A stretch of 64,000 nucleotides of DNA from DATNPX01 sp036702975 (lineage in GTDB: Bacteria > Cyanobacteriota > Vampirovibrionia > Obscuribacterales > Obscuribacteraceae): the NCBI GenBank assembly GCA_036702975.1, contig DATNPX010000042.1:62001-126000 (forward strand), in the 5' to 3' direction. Within the stretch, counting starts at the first letter, position 1, and every line of letters begins with the position of its first letter. This document shows, one piece after another, positions 26,703 through 36,375 of this stretch. The notes under the pieces are model-generated. The model did no database searches and was not told the origin of the DNA. It saw nothing but the letters and a program-made list of their open reading frames with translations. The position numbers were made by a program, and so were the translations under genes.

Positions 26703-27850
26703 CCACCACCGATAATGTATGTATCAGTCAGATCGAAAATACCAAGAACCTGCCCCGGAGTAATCGCAGGTTGAGCGTCTTCAAAAGTTACCCGCACGCG
26801 CCTATCTGCCAGAGGAATTACCCGGCCTGGCACAGCCTCACTGTTGTAGCGGATTTTGACAAGCGCATCAAACGGCGAATCTGGAATTTCATCCATCAAC
26901 CAGTTCATATCAGACGCAGTTAGCTCTGTTCTGTACAACGCCGATTTTGGACCAGCAAAAACAACGCGCAGTTCAGGATCGAGCGAAGTAACATAGAGCG
27001 GCTCTGGATAAGCAATCCCAAGCCCCTTTCTCTGCCCGATCGTGTAATTGTGCGTGCCTTTATGTTCACCGAGAACTTCACCGGTGACGGTGTGGATAAT
27101 CGCACCTGGCGCTTCCACAAGAAAATTCGAGAGATAAGTTTGTGTAGTCGTTCCTTTTGGAATAAAACACAGATCCTGACTATCAGGGCGATTGGCAGAC
27201 GCCAGACCGTTCTCCACTGCAATCGCGCGAATCTGCTCTTTGGTGTAATCGCCCAGAGGAAGCAGCGTCGAGCGAAGTTGTTCCATGGTAATACCCCACA
27301 GAACGTAAGCTTGATCCTTGGTTCGGTCCAACGCACGCCCGAGGCGCGGTCCGTTCTCGGTTTCGATAACGCGAGCGTAATGTCCGGTCGCCATATATTT
27401 TGCATGCAAAAGCTTCTTGCCGTAGTTGAGAAGCGCTCCCCACTTGATCAAAGTATTGCAAAGGCTGCATGGCAGCGGCGTTCTCGCACGAGCGTACGAC
27501 TCATGAAACTGATCGATGATTTGACTTTTGAATAATTCGCGCAGATCAACCGCGTGGTGCTCGATGCCGAGTTGTTCGCAAACTCTCGCAGCATCAACCA
27601 TGCCCGTATCGCAACAACGGCTTCCAGACTTGATTAACCAGCCTGTCACACCGACCACGTCGTAGCCTTGCTGCTGCAAAATCAATGCTGTCGTGCTACT
27701 ATCCACGCCACCACTCATAGCCACGGCGACGCGCGTCTTATTTGCCGGAACCGCGCTAACAGCGCGCGCAGAAGCAACCGCGCAAACTTCTTCGACCATC
27801 GCGGGGCTGATTTCTGGTTCTGTTCTGATTTCGATTTCTGCGGTGCTCAT
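26690..27850 (-). CDS. mnmA: tRNA-specific 2-thiouridylase MnmA
   Basis: A 386-residue enzyme that thiolates uridine-34 of Lys, Glu and Gln tRNAs. ATP loop SGGVDSS is at 46-52. The catalytic cysteine pair is C131 (in PCSLCN) and C228 (in SQDLCFI). The GHYARV and KDQAYVLWG motifs are present, and the C-terminal beta-barrel is complete. The N-terminal extension of about 38 residues before KTRVAVAMSGG is longer than in E. coli and may mean translation starts later. It is a single gene in a 107-base-spaced tail-to-head arrangement with the TPR gene upstream. Confidence 0.96.
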   Translation of the reverse strand: MSTAEIEIRTEPEISPAMVEEVCAVASARAVSAVPANKTRVAVAMSGGVDSSTTALILQQQGYDVVGVTGWLIKSGSRCCDTGMVDAARVCEQLGIEHHAVDLRELFKSQIIDQFHESYARARTPLPCSLCNTLIKWGALLNYGKKLLHAKYMATGHYARVIETENGPRLGRALDRTKDQAYVLWGITMEQLRSTLLPLGDYTKEQIRAIAVENGLASANRPDSQDLCFIPKGTTTQTYLSNFLVEAPGAIIHTVTGEVLGEHKGTHNYTIGQRKGLGIAYPEPLYVTSLDPELRVVFAGPKSALYRTELTASDMNWLMDEIPDSPFDALVKIRYNSEAVPGRVIPLADRRVRVTFEDAQPAITPGQVLGIFDLTDTYIIGGGWID

Positions 27851-27956
27851 GATGGCGCTTCCATGATTGCGCTTTTACAAGCGCGCCTGCGAAACAACAA
27901 AGGGCTCGCCAGAGCCCGGAGTTCGATTGTACTACGAAATCGAGTCCTGTTGACGA

Positions 27957-29462
27957 CTAACCTTTCGGTTCGATACCTAAGCGCCTGAGCCGAACCCGAG
28001 CCGTTTCGACATTAAGCCCGTGCGGCGCAACCTTCAGATATAGCTCATATTCACGAACTGCCTCGCGCGTCTTCTCCATTTTTTCGAGCAACAGAGCGCG
28101 ATTATAGTGAATCACAGGCAGTTCCAGACCAGCCTGCGCGATCGCCGACTTGTATTCATTGTCCGCATCTGCGAGCTTGTTGCGCTTCTTAAGCAGCATC
28201 GCCAGGGCATTATGGGCAACAGGAAGCGGCGTGCGCGTCGCCTTTGAGTCCTCTATCGCTTGCCTGAACTCGACTTCAGCGTTTTTATCATCGTCCAACA
28301 AACGATAGGTCTGCCCGAGATTATAGTGGGCTGAGGGAAACGGACCCTTTTTAAGTTTAATTGCCTGCTTGTAATAGAGCACCGCTCGTTCGTAATTCGC
28401 ATGAGGAGTGGCTCCGCGCTGATGAGCCACGACGTATCCCAGATTATTGTAGAGAATCGGGTCTTCTCCGTTCTCCAGAAGACTGTGGATGGCAGACTCA
28501 GCGGGCTTCCAGGCTCTCGCTTTAATAAGCTTTTCGACCCCGGCGATGTCATTGACATCGCTGGTGGGCATAGCAGTCGAGCCTGAAGCCTTCACATGTT
28601 CCAAAAATCTGCGCGTATCGGCAGCATAGCTGGGATCCTTTTCGAACTTCAGCGACATCTCCAGCGCCTTTTCCGCTTCACCCTTGTTGTTTAGAGCGGC
28701 TTCAGCCAGCCCCAGGTGGTAGTAAGCCATGGCGTATTCGGGCTTGAACTTCACTGCACGCCGGGCGTTTTCAGCCGCCAGTTCATATTTTTTAGTGTTG
28801 TAATACATACGCGCCAGGCAGTTGTAAGCCATCGCGAAGTCCGGACGAATGCGCAGAGCCTGGTTGAAATAGTCAATCGCCTCGTCATTGTGGCGTTGAT
28901 CGGCTAATGCATTGGCCAGATTAACCATCGGTTCGACTTTAGACTCGTCGGTTTTGGCCAATTGCAGCGCCTGTTTGTAATAGAGGATGCACTGGTCGAA
29001 CTTTTCCTGGTGATAGGTCGCCGATCCCAGATTGTTAAGGATGTGCACATTAAGCGGGTCGATATTCAACCCCTTGGTCAGTTCAGCTTCAGCCCGTTTG
29101 AAGTCATTTTGACGCAGATAAGTTGCACCGATGCCGTTGTACGCACCGGCGCAATTGGGCGCCAGTTTCAAGGCTTCGTTAAACTGCTTGCGAGCCTCAG
29201 CATACTGACCTTTGTCGATAAGCCTGTTTCCGGCAATCAGACAGTCGTTGACTTCCTTGATATTGCCGTGGTCTTCTTGCTGGGTATTGTCATCTTCAGG
29301 GGCAGCCTGCTGTTCTTGTCCTGAAGCTTGCGAAATTAAAACTTGCTGCGCTTGCGCTGAAGGAAAGACCCAACCGGCCGCCAGTGCTGCGATTGCGCTC
29401 ATCGCCACCACAGCTCTCGTTGCAAGATTTCTACTGTGTAAATTCAACTCGATGTCTAACAA
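27957..29462 (-). CDS. Exported TPR protein
   Basis: About 501 residues. The longest start is TTG 29462; a signal peptide follows with cleavage near SAQAQQ (about 40). Residues about 70-280 hold at least six TPRs in tandem (CAGAYNGIGATYLRQNDFKRAE and so on). A short linker (about 290-310) precedes a second block from about 310 to 495 with repeats such as SAHYNLGQTYRLLDDDKNAEVEFRQAI. No other domain. It is divergent from mfd across 178 bases. Scaffold role in the periplasm is inference. Confidence 0.88.
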   Translation of the reverse strand: MLDIELNLHSRNLATRAVVAMSAIAALAAGWVFPSAQAQQVLISQASGQEQQAAPEDDNTQQEDHGNIKEVNDCLIAGNRLIDKGQYAEARKQFNEALKLAPNCAGAYNGIGATYLRQNDFKRAEAELTKGLNIDPLNVHILNNLGSATYHQEKFDQCILYYKQALQLAKTDESKVEPMVNLANALADQRHNDEAIDYFNQALRIRPDFAMAYNCLARMYYNTKKYELAAENARRAVKFKPEYAMAYYHLGLAEAALNNKGEAEKALEMSLKFEKDPSYAADTRRFLEHVKASGSTAMPTSDVNDIAGVEKLIKARAWKPAESAIHSLLENGEDPILYNNLGYVVAHQRGATPHANYERAVLYYKQAIKLKKGPFPSAHYNLGQTYRLLDDDKNAEVEFRQAIEDSKATRTPLPVAHNALAMLLKKRNKLADADNEYKSAIAQAGLELPVIHYNRALLLEKMEKTREAVREYELYLKVAPHGLNVETARVRLRRLGIEPKG

Positions 29463-29640
29463 ATTTTGCTCAAGAACCTTTCAACATAATAGCGGGTTAC
29501 AGAAAGAACATCCGCGAAAGCAATGTGCTACGATCATATATTCCCCAAAATTCTGAGCTCATGATGGAATCGGGGTTTAAGGCTCATTGTGCCTTGAAAT
29601 AACGAATCGGTGTCCTTCAAAATCAGGTCGTATTTAAAAT

Positions 29641-32600
29641 ATGCGCGAGAACGTTCTTGCAACTGCTCTGCACCAGAGGTTTCTGGATTGCCCACAGTAT
29701 GCTCGTCTTCTTGCTCGTACCGCACGAGCAGCTGTCGGTGAATTGAATATATCCGGTCTTGCAGATTCGGCAAAATCGCTGATTCTGTCGGTTCTGATGC
29801 ACGAGGTTAAACGCCCGTTTTTCCTGATTGTGCCAGACAACCATGCCGGGGCGCGTTTTCAGCAAGAACTGACAAACCTGACTCGGTATCCGGTTTATTT
29901 TTACCCATTATCTGAAGTGTCGCCTTACGAGCAGGTCTTGAGCAGCCCTGACAACGTTTCGGCTCAGATGGAAGTATTGCAAAAGATTATTAACACGCCT
30001 GACGAACCGATGTTCGTTCTGGTGCCAGCGCGTGCATTGATGCAGCGCGTCCTCGATAGAGAAACTTTAGCCGCGAACAATTTCACACTTTCTGTCGGGC
30101 AGACGCTTGATCCCAAAGAGCTTTCTGCACGCCTTGTTCGACTGGGATATTCTCGCGAAACCCTGGTTTCTCTGCGCGGAGAATTCAGTATCAGGGGCGA
30201 TATCATAGATATTTATCCATCGTCTGGAGCACCATTCCGCATAGAGCTTTTCGGTGATGAAATCGAGTCGATCCGGCTCTTCAACATCGAGAATCAACGC
30301 TCCGTCGAAGACACCAAAAGTGTCTTGATACCACCAAGATACTGGGTCATCCTCGACACGAAGAAGAAGGAAGAATTTCAGGCGCTCGTCGCCCAACTGC
30401 GAGCCGTGGCTGAAAAGACAATCGAAAGCCTCGGAGACAGCGCCGCTGCCGAGACGCTGCGCGCCGTCATGGAAAACGATTTGACCGGTTTTGAATCTGG
30501 TTCATATCCAGAATCGACTGAATACTACGCACCATTCGTGCACAAAACTCTAACCACGCTGGTTGATTACCTGCCGGCGAATGCGCTCATCCTCTTTGAT
30601 GAGTGGGACACTTTAATCATGTCTTTGACTTCTTATGAAGAGAAGCTGAATGCTTCCTACGAAGAGGGGCTATCGACTGGAAGACTGCTGCCACTACCGT
30701 CATTGCTGCATATGTCGGTTGAAGAAGTGACGCAAAAAATGAAAGAGCGTCAGCGTGTATATCTTTCCAGCTTGCCAATCTTTGACAATGAAATGCAAAC
30801 CGGTCTGGTGCAATTCGATTGTCATTCAATCGAACGTTTTGGAAACCAGATGCAGGCGCTCGTCGAAAAAATTCGCCTCTGGCGAAAAGAAGGGCACCGC
30901 GTGCTCATTTCAACAGAGCAACCGCAGCGAATCCTGGGCTTGATGAAGGAATGGGATATCGCCGCAACATACATTCCGGGACCGAAAGAAGGAACGCTCG
31001 CCAAAGATATCGCCGAACATGGTGCGACGGCAACCGACACTCCGGCTTCGCTAGGAGAGTTGCTCAATACGCCAGGCAAAACTGGTGGCGCCGGCGGTGC
31101 ACAAGAGGTCTGGGTGACCAGGCACGGATTCCTGGGCGGATTTCGTCTTGAAGACGTGCAGCTGGTTTCAGTAACTGATGCTGAAATGTTTGGACTGAAG
31201 CGAAAACCCGCAGTCTACAGGCGACCGACGGCAGAAAAAACATACGACCGATTCACCTCGGTTGCCGACTTGAAAATCGGCGATTACGTCGTGCATATCA
31301 AGCAAGGTATTGGACAGTTTGTCGGCGTGCAGCGCATCAGCGTCGACGGTCAGCAAAGAGAATATTTGACGGTTCAATATTCCGGTGAAGATCGGCTTTA
31401 TGTTCCGGTCGACCAGATCAACCTGCTTTCCCGCTATCGTGGCGCCGGTGAAAACGCACCGCGTCTGTCGAGATTGGGCGGAGCCGAATGGGAAAACGTC
31501 AAAAAGCGCGTCAAGAAATCAGTCAAAGCAGTGGCCGAAGATCTGGTCAATTTGTATGCGATGCGGGCCAAACAGGAAGGCTTCGCCGCCGTGCCTGACA
31601 CGCCGTGGCAGTATGAGATGGAAGAGGCGTTCCGTTTCGAAGAGACACCGGACCAGTGGCAAGCAATTGTAGACACCAAACGAGATCTCGAATCTACAAA
31701 ACCGATGGACCGACTGATCTGCGGAGACGTCGGTTTCGGCAAAACCGAAGTGGCAGTGCGCGGCATTTTCAAAGCTGTCATGTCAGGCAAGCAAGCCGCG
31801 ATTCTGGTTCCAACCACGATTCTTGCCCAGCAGCACTACAATACGATGGCGGAACGATTCGCGCCATACCCGATCAGGGTCGGCTTGTTGAGCCGTTTCA
31901 AGAGCGCTAAAGAGCAGCGCGAAGTGGTTGTAAAACTTGCCTCTGGTGAATGTGACGTTGTCGTCGGCACACATCGAATGTTGCAAAAGGACATTCAGTT
32001 TAAAGACCTCGGCTTGATCGTCATAGACGAAGAACAGAGATTCGGCGTCGGTCACAAAGAGAAATTAAAACAGTTGCGCGTCATGGTAGACGTGCTGACG
32101 ATGTCAGCGACTCCGATTCCGCGAACGCTGCACATGGCGCTCACCGGCGCTCGCGACATGTCATTGATCAACACTCCACCGACCAATCGCGCCCCGATTA
32201 AAACATTCGTCGGTGAATACAAATTGCCTCTCGTTCGTACTGCCATCCTGCACGAGATGGAACGCGGTGGGCAAATATATGTTGTTCACAACCGCGTCGA
32301 AAGCATCGAAGCAATCGCCTTCGAAATCAAAACACTTGTGCCGGAAGCCCGCGTTATCGTCGGTCACGGACAGATGAACGAACGCGAGCTGGAAAACGTA
32401 ATGCTCGATTTCGCCGCGCACTCTTACGACATTCTTGTTTGCACAACGATTATCGAATCGGGATTGGACATTCCAAACGTCAATACGATCATCGTCAACG
32501 AAGCAGACAAACTTGGTCTGGCCCAGTTGTATCAGCTGAGAGGACGCGTCGGACGAAGCGACGTTCAGGCGTATGCCTATTGCTTGTATCGTCCGCAAAA

Positions 32601-33306
32601 AGTCTTGAGCGAAACAGCGCAAAATAGATTGAAAGCGATTCGAGAATTTACATCACTGGGTTCCGGTTACCAGATTGCATTGCGCGACATGGAAATTCGC
32701 GGAGTAGGAAATATTCTCGGCGCCGAACAACACGGACACATGGTATCAGTCGGGTTCGATCTTTACTGTAAATTGCTGGAAGAATCTGTCGCTGAACTGA
32801 AAGGTGAAGCAGTATCGATTGATGCGGATACGCAAGTGGATATCAACGTAACTGCGTTCATTCCTGAATCGTATGTATCAGATAACGAACAACGCTTGAT
32901 TGAATACAAACGTCTGGCAGATGTGAAAACTGAGCGCCAGCTCGATATGTTGCTTGAGGAATGGCAGGATCGTTTTGGCAATCCACCGCAAGAAGCACTG
33001 CAACTTACATCAGTGGTGCGCCTGCGACTATTGTCAAGCAAAGCCGGTGTTACCGCCATTAAACCAGAGGCACAGGGAATTCGCCTGTCGGTAAATTTCC
33101 GCCTGCAGCAGTGGTTACCGATTCAAGCTCGATTGCCGAAACATTTAGCGTCACGCACCACATACAAGCCAGGAGCGGCTGGTGGAGCGGGTCCTACGCC
33201 ATACATTCTGGTCAGATCTCAAGGCGTTTCGCCGCCTGAACAACTGGATTTGCTCCAAGAACTGCTAAGTGCTATGGTTTCTAATAGTCAAGAAAAAGCC
33301 AGTTGA
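29641..33306 (+). CDS. mfd: Transcription-repair coupling factor Mfd
   Basis: A 1221-residue DNA translocase that removes RNA polymerase stalled at lesions and recruits UvrA. N-terminal UvrB-like domains occupy about 20-430, with YPLSEVSPYEQVLSSPDN typical of the family. The RNA polymerase interaction domain follows at about 535-600 (KIGDYVVHIKQGIGQFVGVQ). The RecG-like superfamily 2 motor has Walker A GDVGFGKTE (near 695), DEEQRFG (near 796) and SATPIPRTLHMAL, then ESGLDIPNVNTIIV and QLYQLRGRVGRS. The C-terminal TRCF domain is about 1040-1150. Full length; no visible damage. It is followed after 32 bases by a peptidyl-prolyl isomerase gene. Confidence 0.97.
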   Translation: MRENVLATALHQRFLDCPQYARLLARTARAAVGELNISGLADSAKSLILSVLMHEVKRPFFLIVPDNHAGARFQQELTNLTRYPVYFYPLSEVSPYEQVLSSPDNVSAQMEVLQKIINTPDEPMFVLVPARALMQRVLDRETLAANNFTLSVGQTLDPKELSARLVRLGYSRETLVSLRGEFSIRGDIIDIYPSSGAPFRIELFGDEIESIRLFNIENQRSVEDTKSVLIPPRYWVILDTKKKEEFQALVAQLRAVAEKTIESLGDSAAAETLRAVMENDLTGFESGSYPESTEYYAPFVHKTLTTLVDYLPANALILFDEWDTLIMSLTSYEEKLNASYEEGLSTGRLLPLPSLLHMSVEEVTQKMKERQRVYLSSLPIFDNEMQTGLVQFDCHSIERFGNQMQALVEKIRLWRKEGHRVLISTEQPQRILGLMKEWDIAATYIPGPKEGTLAKDIAEHGATATDTPASLGELLNTPGKTGGAGGAQEVWVTRHGFLGGFRLEDVQLVSVTDAEMFGLKRKPAVYRRPTAEKTYDRFTSVADLKIGDYVVHIKQGIGQFVGVQRISVDGQQREYLTVQYSGEDRLYVPVDQINLLSRYRGAGENAPRLSRLGGAEWENVKKRVKKSVKAVAEDLVNLYAMRAKQEGFAAVPDTPWQYEMEEAFRFEETPDQWQAIVDTKRDLESTKPMDRLICGDVGFGKTEVAVRGIFKAVMSGKQAAILVPTTILAQQHYNTMAERFAPYPIRVGLLSRFKSAKEQREVVVKLASGECDVVVGTHRMLQKDIQFKDLGLIVIDEEQRFGVGHKEKLKQLRVMVDVLTMSATPIPRTLHMALTGARDMSLINTPPTNRAPIKTFVGEYKLPLVRTAILHEMERGGQIYVVHNRVESIEAIAFEIKTLVPEARVIVGHGQMNERELENVMLDFAAHSYDILVCTTIIESGLDIPNVNTIIVNEADKLGLAQLYQLRGRVGRSDVQAYAYCLYRPQKVLSETAQNRLKAIREFTSLGSGYQIALRDMEIRGVGNILGAEQHGHMVSVGFDLYCKLLEESVAELKGEAVSIDADTQVDINVTAFIPESYVSDNEQRLIEYKRLADVKTERQLDMLLEEWQDRFGNPPQEALQLTSVVRLRLLSSKAGVTAIKPEAQGIRLSVNFRLQQWLPIQARLPKHLASRTTYKPGAAGGAGPTPYILVRSQGVSPPEQLDLLQELLSAMVSNSQEKAS

Positions 33307-33338
33307 GAATCTTGACTATCCTCGGAAAAAACTGAAGG

Positions 33339-34811
33339 GTGAGTGTCTTGAAAACGAGAACAGTGAATGGAAATGGTGTCGCACCACTCGTGGTGGTAAC
33401 ACTATCCTTTAGCGTGATGTTGCTTTCCAGTTGCGGCAAAACCGACGAGAAAGTTGACGCTACAAAGACAAGCACTGCAACAACAACATCCACGACAACT
33501 ACAACTTCGGCCACACCAGACGCTAAGGCTGGTGCCAAGTCAGAAGAAACTGAAAGCGGTTTGCTGCCCCAGCTAGAGGCAGCGCGCAAACAGATAAAAC
33601 TCGGAAAAATGCCGGACTCTGATGTCATCTGCACTGTTGCTGGAACGCCTATCACTGTTGGTTTGTACCGAAGAACATTGATGCAGGAAGAAGAGCAGAT
33701 TCAAACGAGGCTTAGCGCCGACCAGGGAGCCCAGCAAGCGCTCATCGCCGAATCAAAAAAGGATGGCATCGCACTAACCGAAGACGAGCGTAAAAGGCTG
33801 ATTGAAACTGCGACCAAAGCCGAAAATGTGAGCGGCGGAATTGTCAAAAAGCATCTTGAATCTGTGCATGAAACAACTGCACACTTTAATCAGTATGTGC
33901 TGGACCTCGGTCTTGCCTTCAAAGTCGCTGCCGCGAAAGTGGAAAAGGTTCTGTTGCATCAACTTGTAGATCGCGAGATTCTCTGCGGCGCAGCGAGAAC
34001 GAAAGGCTACGGTGCAGGTGCTTACAACGTTTACCTGGATGCGAAGAAAAATAAAGCCTACGACAAAATGATCGAGGCAGGCTACAACAAGGATCAAATT
34101 CGCGACGACATTGTGCAGGGCGAACTGGTCAGAAAAATGCTGGAGAATATTCGCAAAACTGCGGTGGTTTCTGACGCCGATGTCAAAGCTCTCTACGAAC
34201 AAAACAAAGACAAGTTCAAGCACGGCGATATGGTCAAGCTCAGTCAGATCATTATCGCTGCACCATCGAAAGATACGCCGCAGCAGCCAAGCATGCGTAC
34301 ACAGCTCAAACAACAAGATCCAAAACTATCTGCTTCAGACCTGGATAAGAAACTGAAAATCGTTGAGCAACAACAGAAACAGAAAGCTCAAGATCTGCTC
34401 GATAAGGCTCTGAAAGGCGAAGACTTCGCCAAACTTGCAAATGAAAACACCGATGATATTGCGACCCGAGCCGCCAAACTCGGCGGCGACATGGGCTTCC
34501 TCGACAAAGATCACATGCTCAAAGAATTCGCCTCCAAGGTCGATACTATGAAGGTCGGTCAGGTTTATCCGAGTTTGATTACCAGCGATTTTGGCTATCA
34601 CATCATCAAAATGACCGACAAAAAACCTGGCGGCGTGCAGCCGTTGTCAGAGGTGAAGGATGCAATGAAAGCCTACTTGCAGCAAGCCGCGGAGCAAAAG
34701 GCGTTGCACGAGTGGTTGGTCGAGCATCGCAAATCGACAGACGTCAAATTGTCGCCCGAATTCCAGGCACTGGTCGACGGCACAGATAAGAGTAAAAGCA
34801 AAGCTCAGTAA
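33339..34811 (+). CDS. Lipoprotein peptidyl-prolyl isomerase (parvulin/SurA-like)
   Basis: A 490-residue predicted lipoprotein. The lipobox is LLSSC with the lipidated Cys at about residue 32 from the GTG 33339; a slightly later TTG is also possible. A Thr/Ala-rich linker (about 42-70) is followed by a SurA/PrsA-type N-terminal helical region (85-270). The parvulin rotamase domain lies at about 290-430: MVKLSQIIIA, DFAKLANENT, AAKLGGDMGFLDKD and SDFGYHIIKMTDKKPG. It would help fold exported proteins outside the inner membrane. It follows mfd closely and precedes a secreted TPR gene, so co-transcription is possible. Confidence 0.92.
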   Translation: MSVLKTRTVNGNGVAPLVVVTLSFSVMLLSSCGKTDEKVDATKTSTATTTSTTTTTSATPDAKAGAKSEETESGLLPQLEAARKQIKLGKMPDSDVICTVAGTPITVGLYRRTLMQEEEQIQTRLSADQGAQQALIAESKKDGIALTEDERKRLIETATKAENVSGGIVKKHLESVHETTAHFNQYVLDLGLAFKVAAAKVEKVLLHQLVDREILCGAARTKGYGAGAYNVYLDAKKNKAYDKMIEAGYNKDQIRDDIVQGELVRKMLENIRKTAVVSDADVKALYEQNKDKFKHGDMVKLSQIIIAAPSKDTPQQPSMRTQLKQQDPKLSASDLDKKLKIVEQQQKQKAQDLLDKALKGEDFAKLANENTDDIATRAAKLGGDMGFLDKDHMLKEFASKVDTMKVGQVYPSLITSDFGYHIIKMTDKKPGGVQPLSEVKDAMKAYLQQAAEQKALHEWLVEHRKSTDVKLSPEFQALVDGTDKSKSKAQ

Positions 34812-34892
34812 GGATTTTGAGCCCTCAACAGCGCAACTGTCCTCGTTATGAACTATAATTCGGCGAGATGTGCATATCTTGCCGAGGTTAAT

Positions 34893-35792
34893 ATGATCAG
34901 ACCAAAGTCAGCTTCCATAAGTCTCCTTGCAACTCTTTTCCTCATGAACTGCGGCGTTCAGAGCTTTGCAGCGGACGATAGCAAAAAATCAGATGACAAG
35001 CCAAAAAAAGGTGAGGTGTCGAGCAAAGTCGCAGCAGACGCATTCGAAGCTAACAAAGCCGGAACCGCACTGGTTGTCAAAGGCGATTTTAAAGAAGCAG
35101 TTTCTAAATTTGATGAAGCAATCAAGCTGAATCCAAAGTATGGTCGAGCTTACAGCAACCGCGCCGCAGCCTACGCCGGTCTGGGCGATTTCAAACAAGC
35201 AGAAAAAGATGCATCGAAGGCAATCAGCATTCGACCACAGATGGGTCACGCCTACTTGAACCGCTCCTGGGCCGAAAACAAACTCGGCGAATTTTCAAAA
35301 GCTTTGAAAGATGCGGAGAAAGCAATCGAGTTGGATAAAGACGATGCAATGGCATATGTCAACAGATCACACGCTCTCAACAAATTAGGACGACAGAAAG
35401 ATGCTGTCGATGCGGCTTCAAAAGCCCTGGAAATTTCTCCAAATCTGCCACTCGCGCTGATTAACCGCTCGCACGCTTACAGCGACATCGGAGAAAACGG
35501 CAAAGCGCTTGAAGATGCTAACAAAGCTGTAGAACTCGCTCCAAAAAAAGGTCTGGCATGGAGCAATCGTGCTCACGCCAAAATGCACAAGGGTGACTGG
35601 CAGGGCGTGATCGATGACTGCAACAAAGCCATCGAACTGAATTCAAAACTGGGCATTGCCTACTGGAACCGAGCTTTCGCTTACGACAAACTGGGCAAGA
35701 AAGACCCAGCAAAAGACGACATGCAGAAAGCTGCTGATCTGGGTGTTACCAACAACGACGTGAAGGAATTCAAAAAGAAAAAGCAATCGTGA
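34893..35792 (+). CDS. Exported TPR protein
   Basis: A 299-residue protein. ATG 34893 is preferred over 34848 because GAGG lies 5 bases upstream and it puts a signal peptide (MIRPKSASISLLATLFLMN, cleavage near SFAADD) right at the start. A Lys-rich spacer precedes about seven TPRs from residue 55 to 285; units read GRAYSNRAAAYAGLGDFKQAEKDASKAI with unusually regular Asn-Arg pairs at the start of each first helix. The tail is basic. Periplasmic scaffold by inference; I see no enzymatic motif. Confidence 0.88.
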   Translation: MIRPKSASISLLATLFLMNCGVQSFAADDSKKSDDKPKKGEVSSKVAADAFEANKAGTALVVKGDFKEAVSKFDEAIKLNPKYGRAYSNRAAAYAGLGDFKQAEKDASKAISIRPQMGHAYLNRSWAENKLGEFSKALKDAEKAIELDKDDAMAYVNRSHALNKLGRQKDAVDAASKALEISPNLPLALINRSHAYSDIGENGKALEDANKAVELAPKKGLAWSNRAHAKMHKGDWQGVIDDCNKAIELNSKLGIAYWNRAFAYDKLGKKDPAKDDMQKAADLGVTNNDVKEFKKKKQS

Positions 35793-35803
35793 TAGTTGCG
35801 ATT

Positions 35804-35824
35804 AAGCCTGATTCGATGAGGCTT
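35804..35824 (+). terminator. Weak terminator-like hairpin
   Basis: AAGCCT (35804-35809) and AGGCTT (35819-35824) with a 9-base loop, 12 bases after the TPR stop codon. The tail (TAATCTGG) is not T-rich, so this is tentative. Confidence 0.3.
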
Positions 35825-35912
35825 TAATCTGGATAACTTACGTAACTACGAATTGAACTCCATTCAAAGCACCCAATCATTTCAAACAATCGAACAAACG
35901 GAGAAGTCATAA

Positions 35913-36275
35913 ATGTCGATTTCCAATTTCAAAAAACCCTTATTGATCGCATCAGCGGTTGCATTTGCTTCCTTCGCTCCAGTACTGGCAGACTCTGAAT
36001 CAGGTGGCTTCGTATTTGGTGGCGGCGATTCCGAAAGCGGCGGCTTCTACAACTCAGGCGGCTCGTCATTCTCTGGTGGCGTACGCAACTCAGGCGGCTT
36101 CTCAGAATCTGGCGGCGTGCTGAATTCAGGCGCAGAATCAGACTCAGGCGGAATCGCCAATATCGGCGCCAACTCAGAATCTGGTGGACCTCGCGCTACC
36201 GGAGCTGAAAACGATTCCGGCTATGCTGTCAAAAACTTGCTCGACAACCCATATACGAAGAACTACCACTGGTAA
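35913..36275 (+). CDS. Small exported protein of seven 12-residue SESGG repeats
   Basis: A 120-residue protein with a clear signal peptide (cleavage near VLAD at 26-27) and a good ribosome binding site (GGAGAAG, 7 bases before ATG). From residue 28 to 111 the chain is seven consecutive 12-residue units with no gap: SESGGFVFGGGD, SESGGFYNSGGS, SFSGGVRNSGGF, SESGGVLNSGAE, SDSGGIANIGAN, SESGGPRATGAE, NDSGYAVKNLLD. The consensus is S-E/D-S-G-G then five variable residues, G near position 10. A short aromatic tail (NPYTKNYHW) ends it. Regular Ser/Gly repeats of constant length suggest a beta-solenoid, fibre or mineral/ion-binding surface protein. I do not recognise a family. Confidence 0.85.
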   Translation: MSISNFKKPLLIASAVAFASFAPVLADSESGGFVFGGGDSESGGFYNSGGSSFSGGVRNSGGFSESGGVLNSGAESDSGGIANIGANSESGGPRATGAENDSGYAVKNLLDNPYTKNYHW

Positions 36276-36347
36276 TTCGGCAGTTCGGCAAATTCGATTA
36301 ATAGGTTATTCCGTAGTTTCGGGTAATTCGATAATTCGGGTAATCCG
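36271..36347. repeat. Clustered GGTAATTCG repeats downstream of the repeat-protein gene
   Basis: GGTAATTCG occurs at 36271-36279 (including the stop codon of the upstream gene) and 36322-36330, with close variants TAATTCGGG (36332-36340) and GGTAATCCG (36339-36347). The block lies between the convergent repeat-protein and hybrid-kinase genes. Confidence 0.7.
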
Positions 36348-36375
36348 AACCAAGCACAAGCTACCTTTGAACGCT

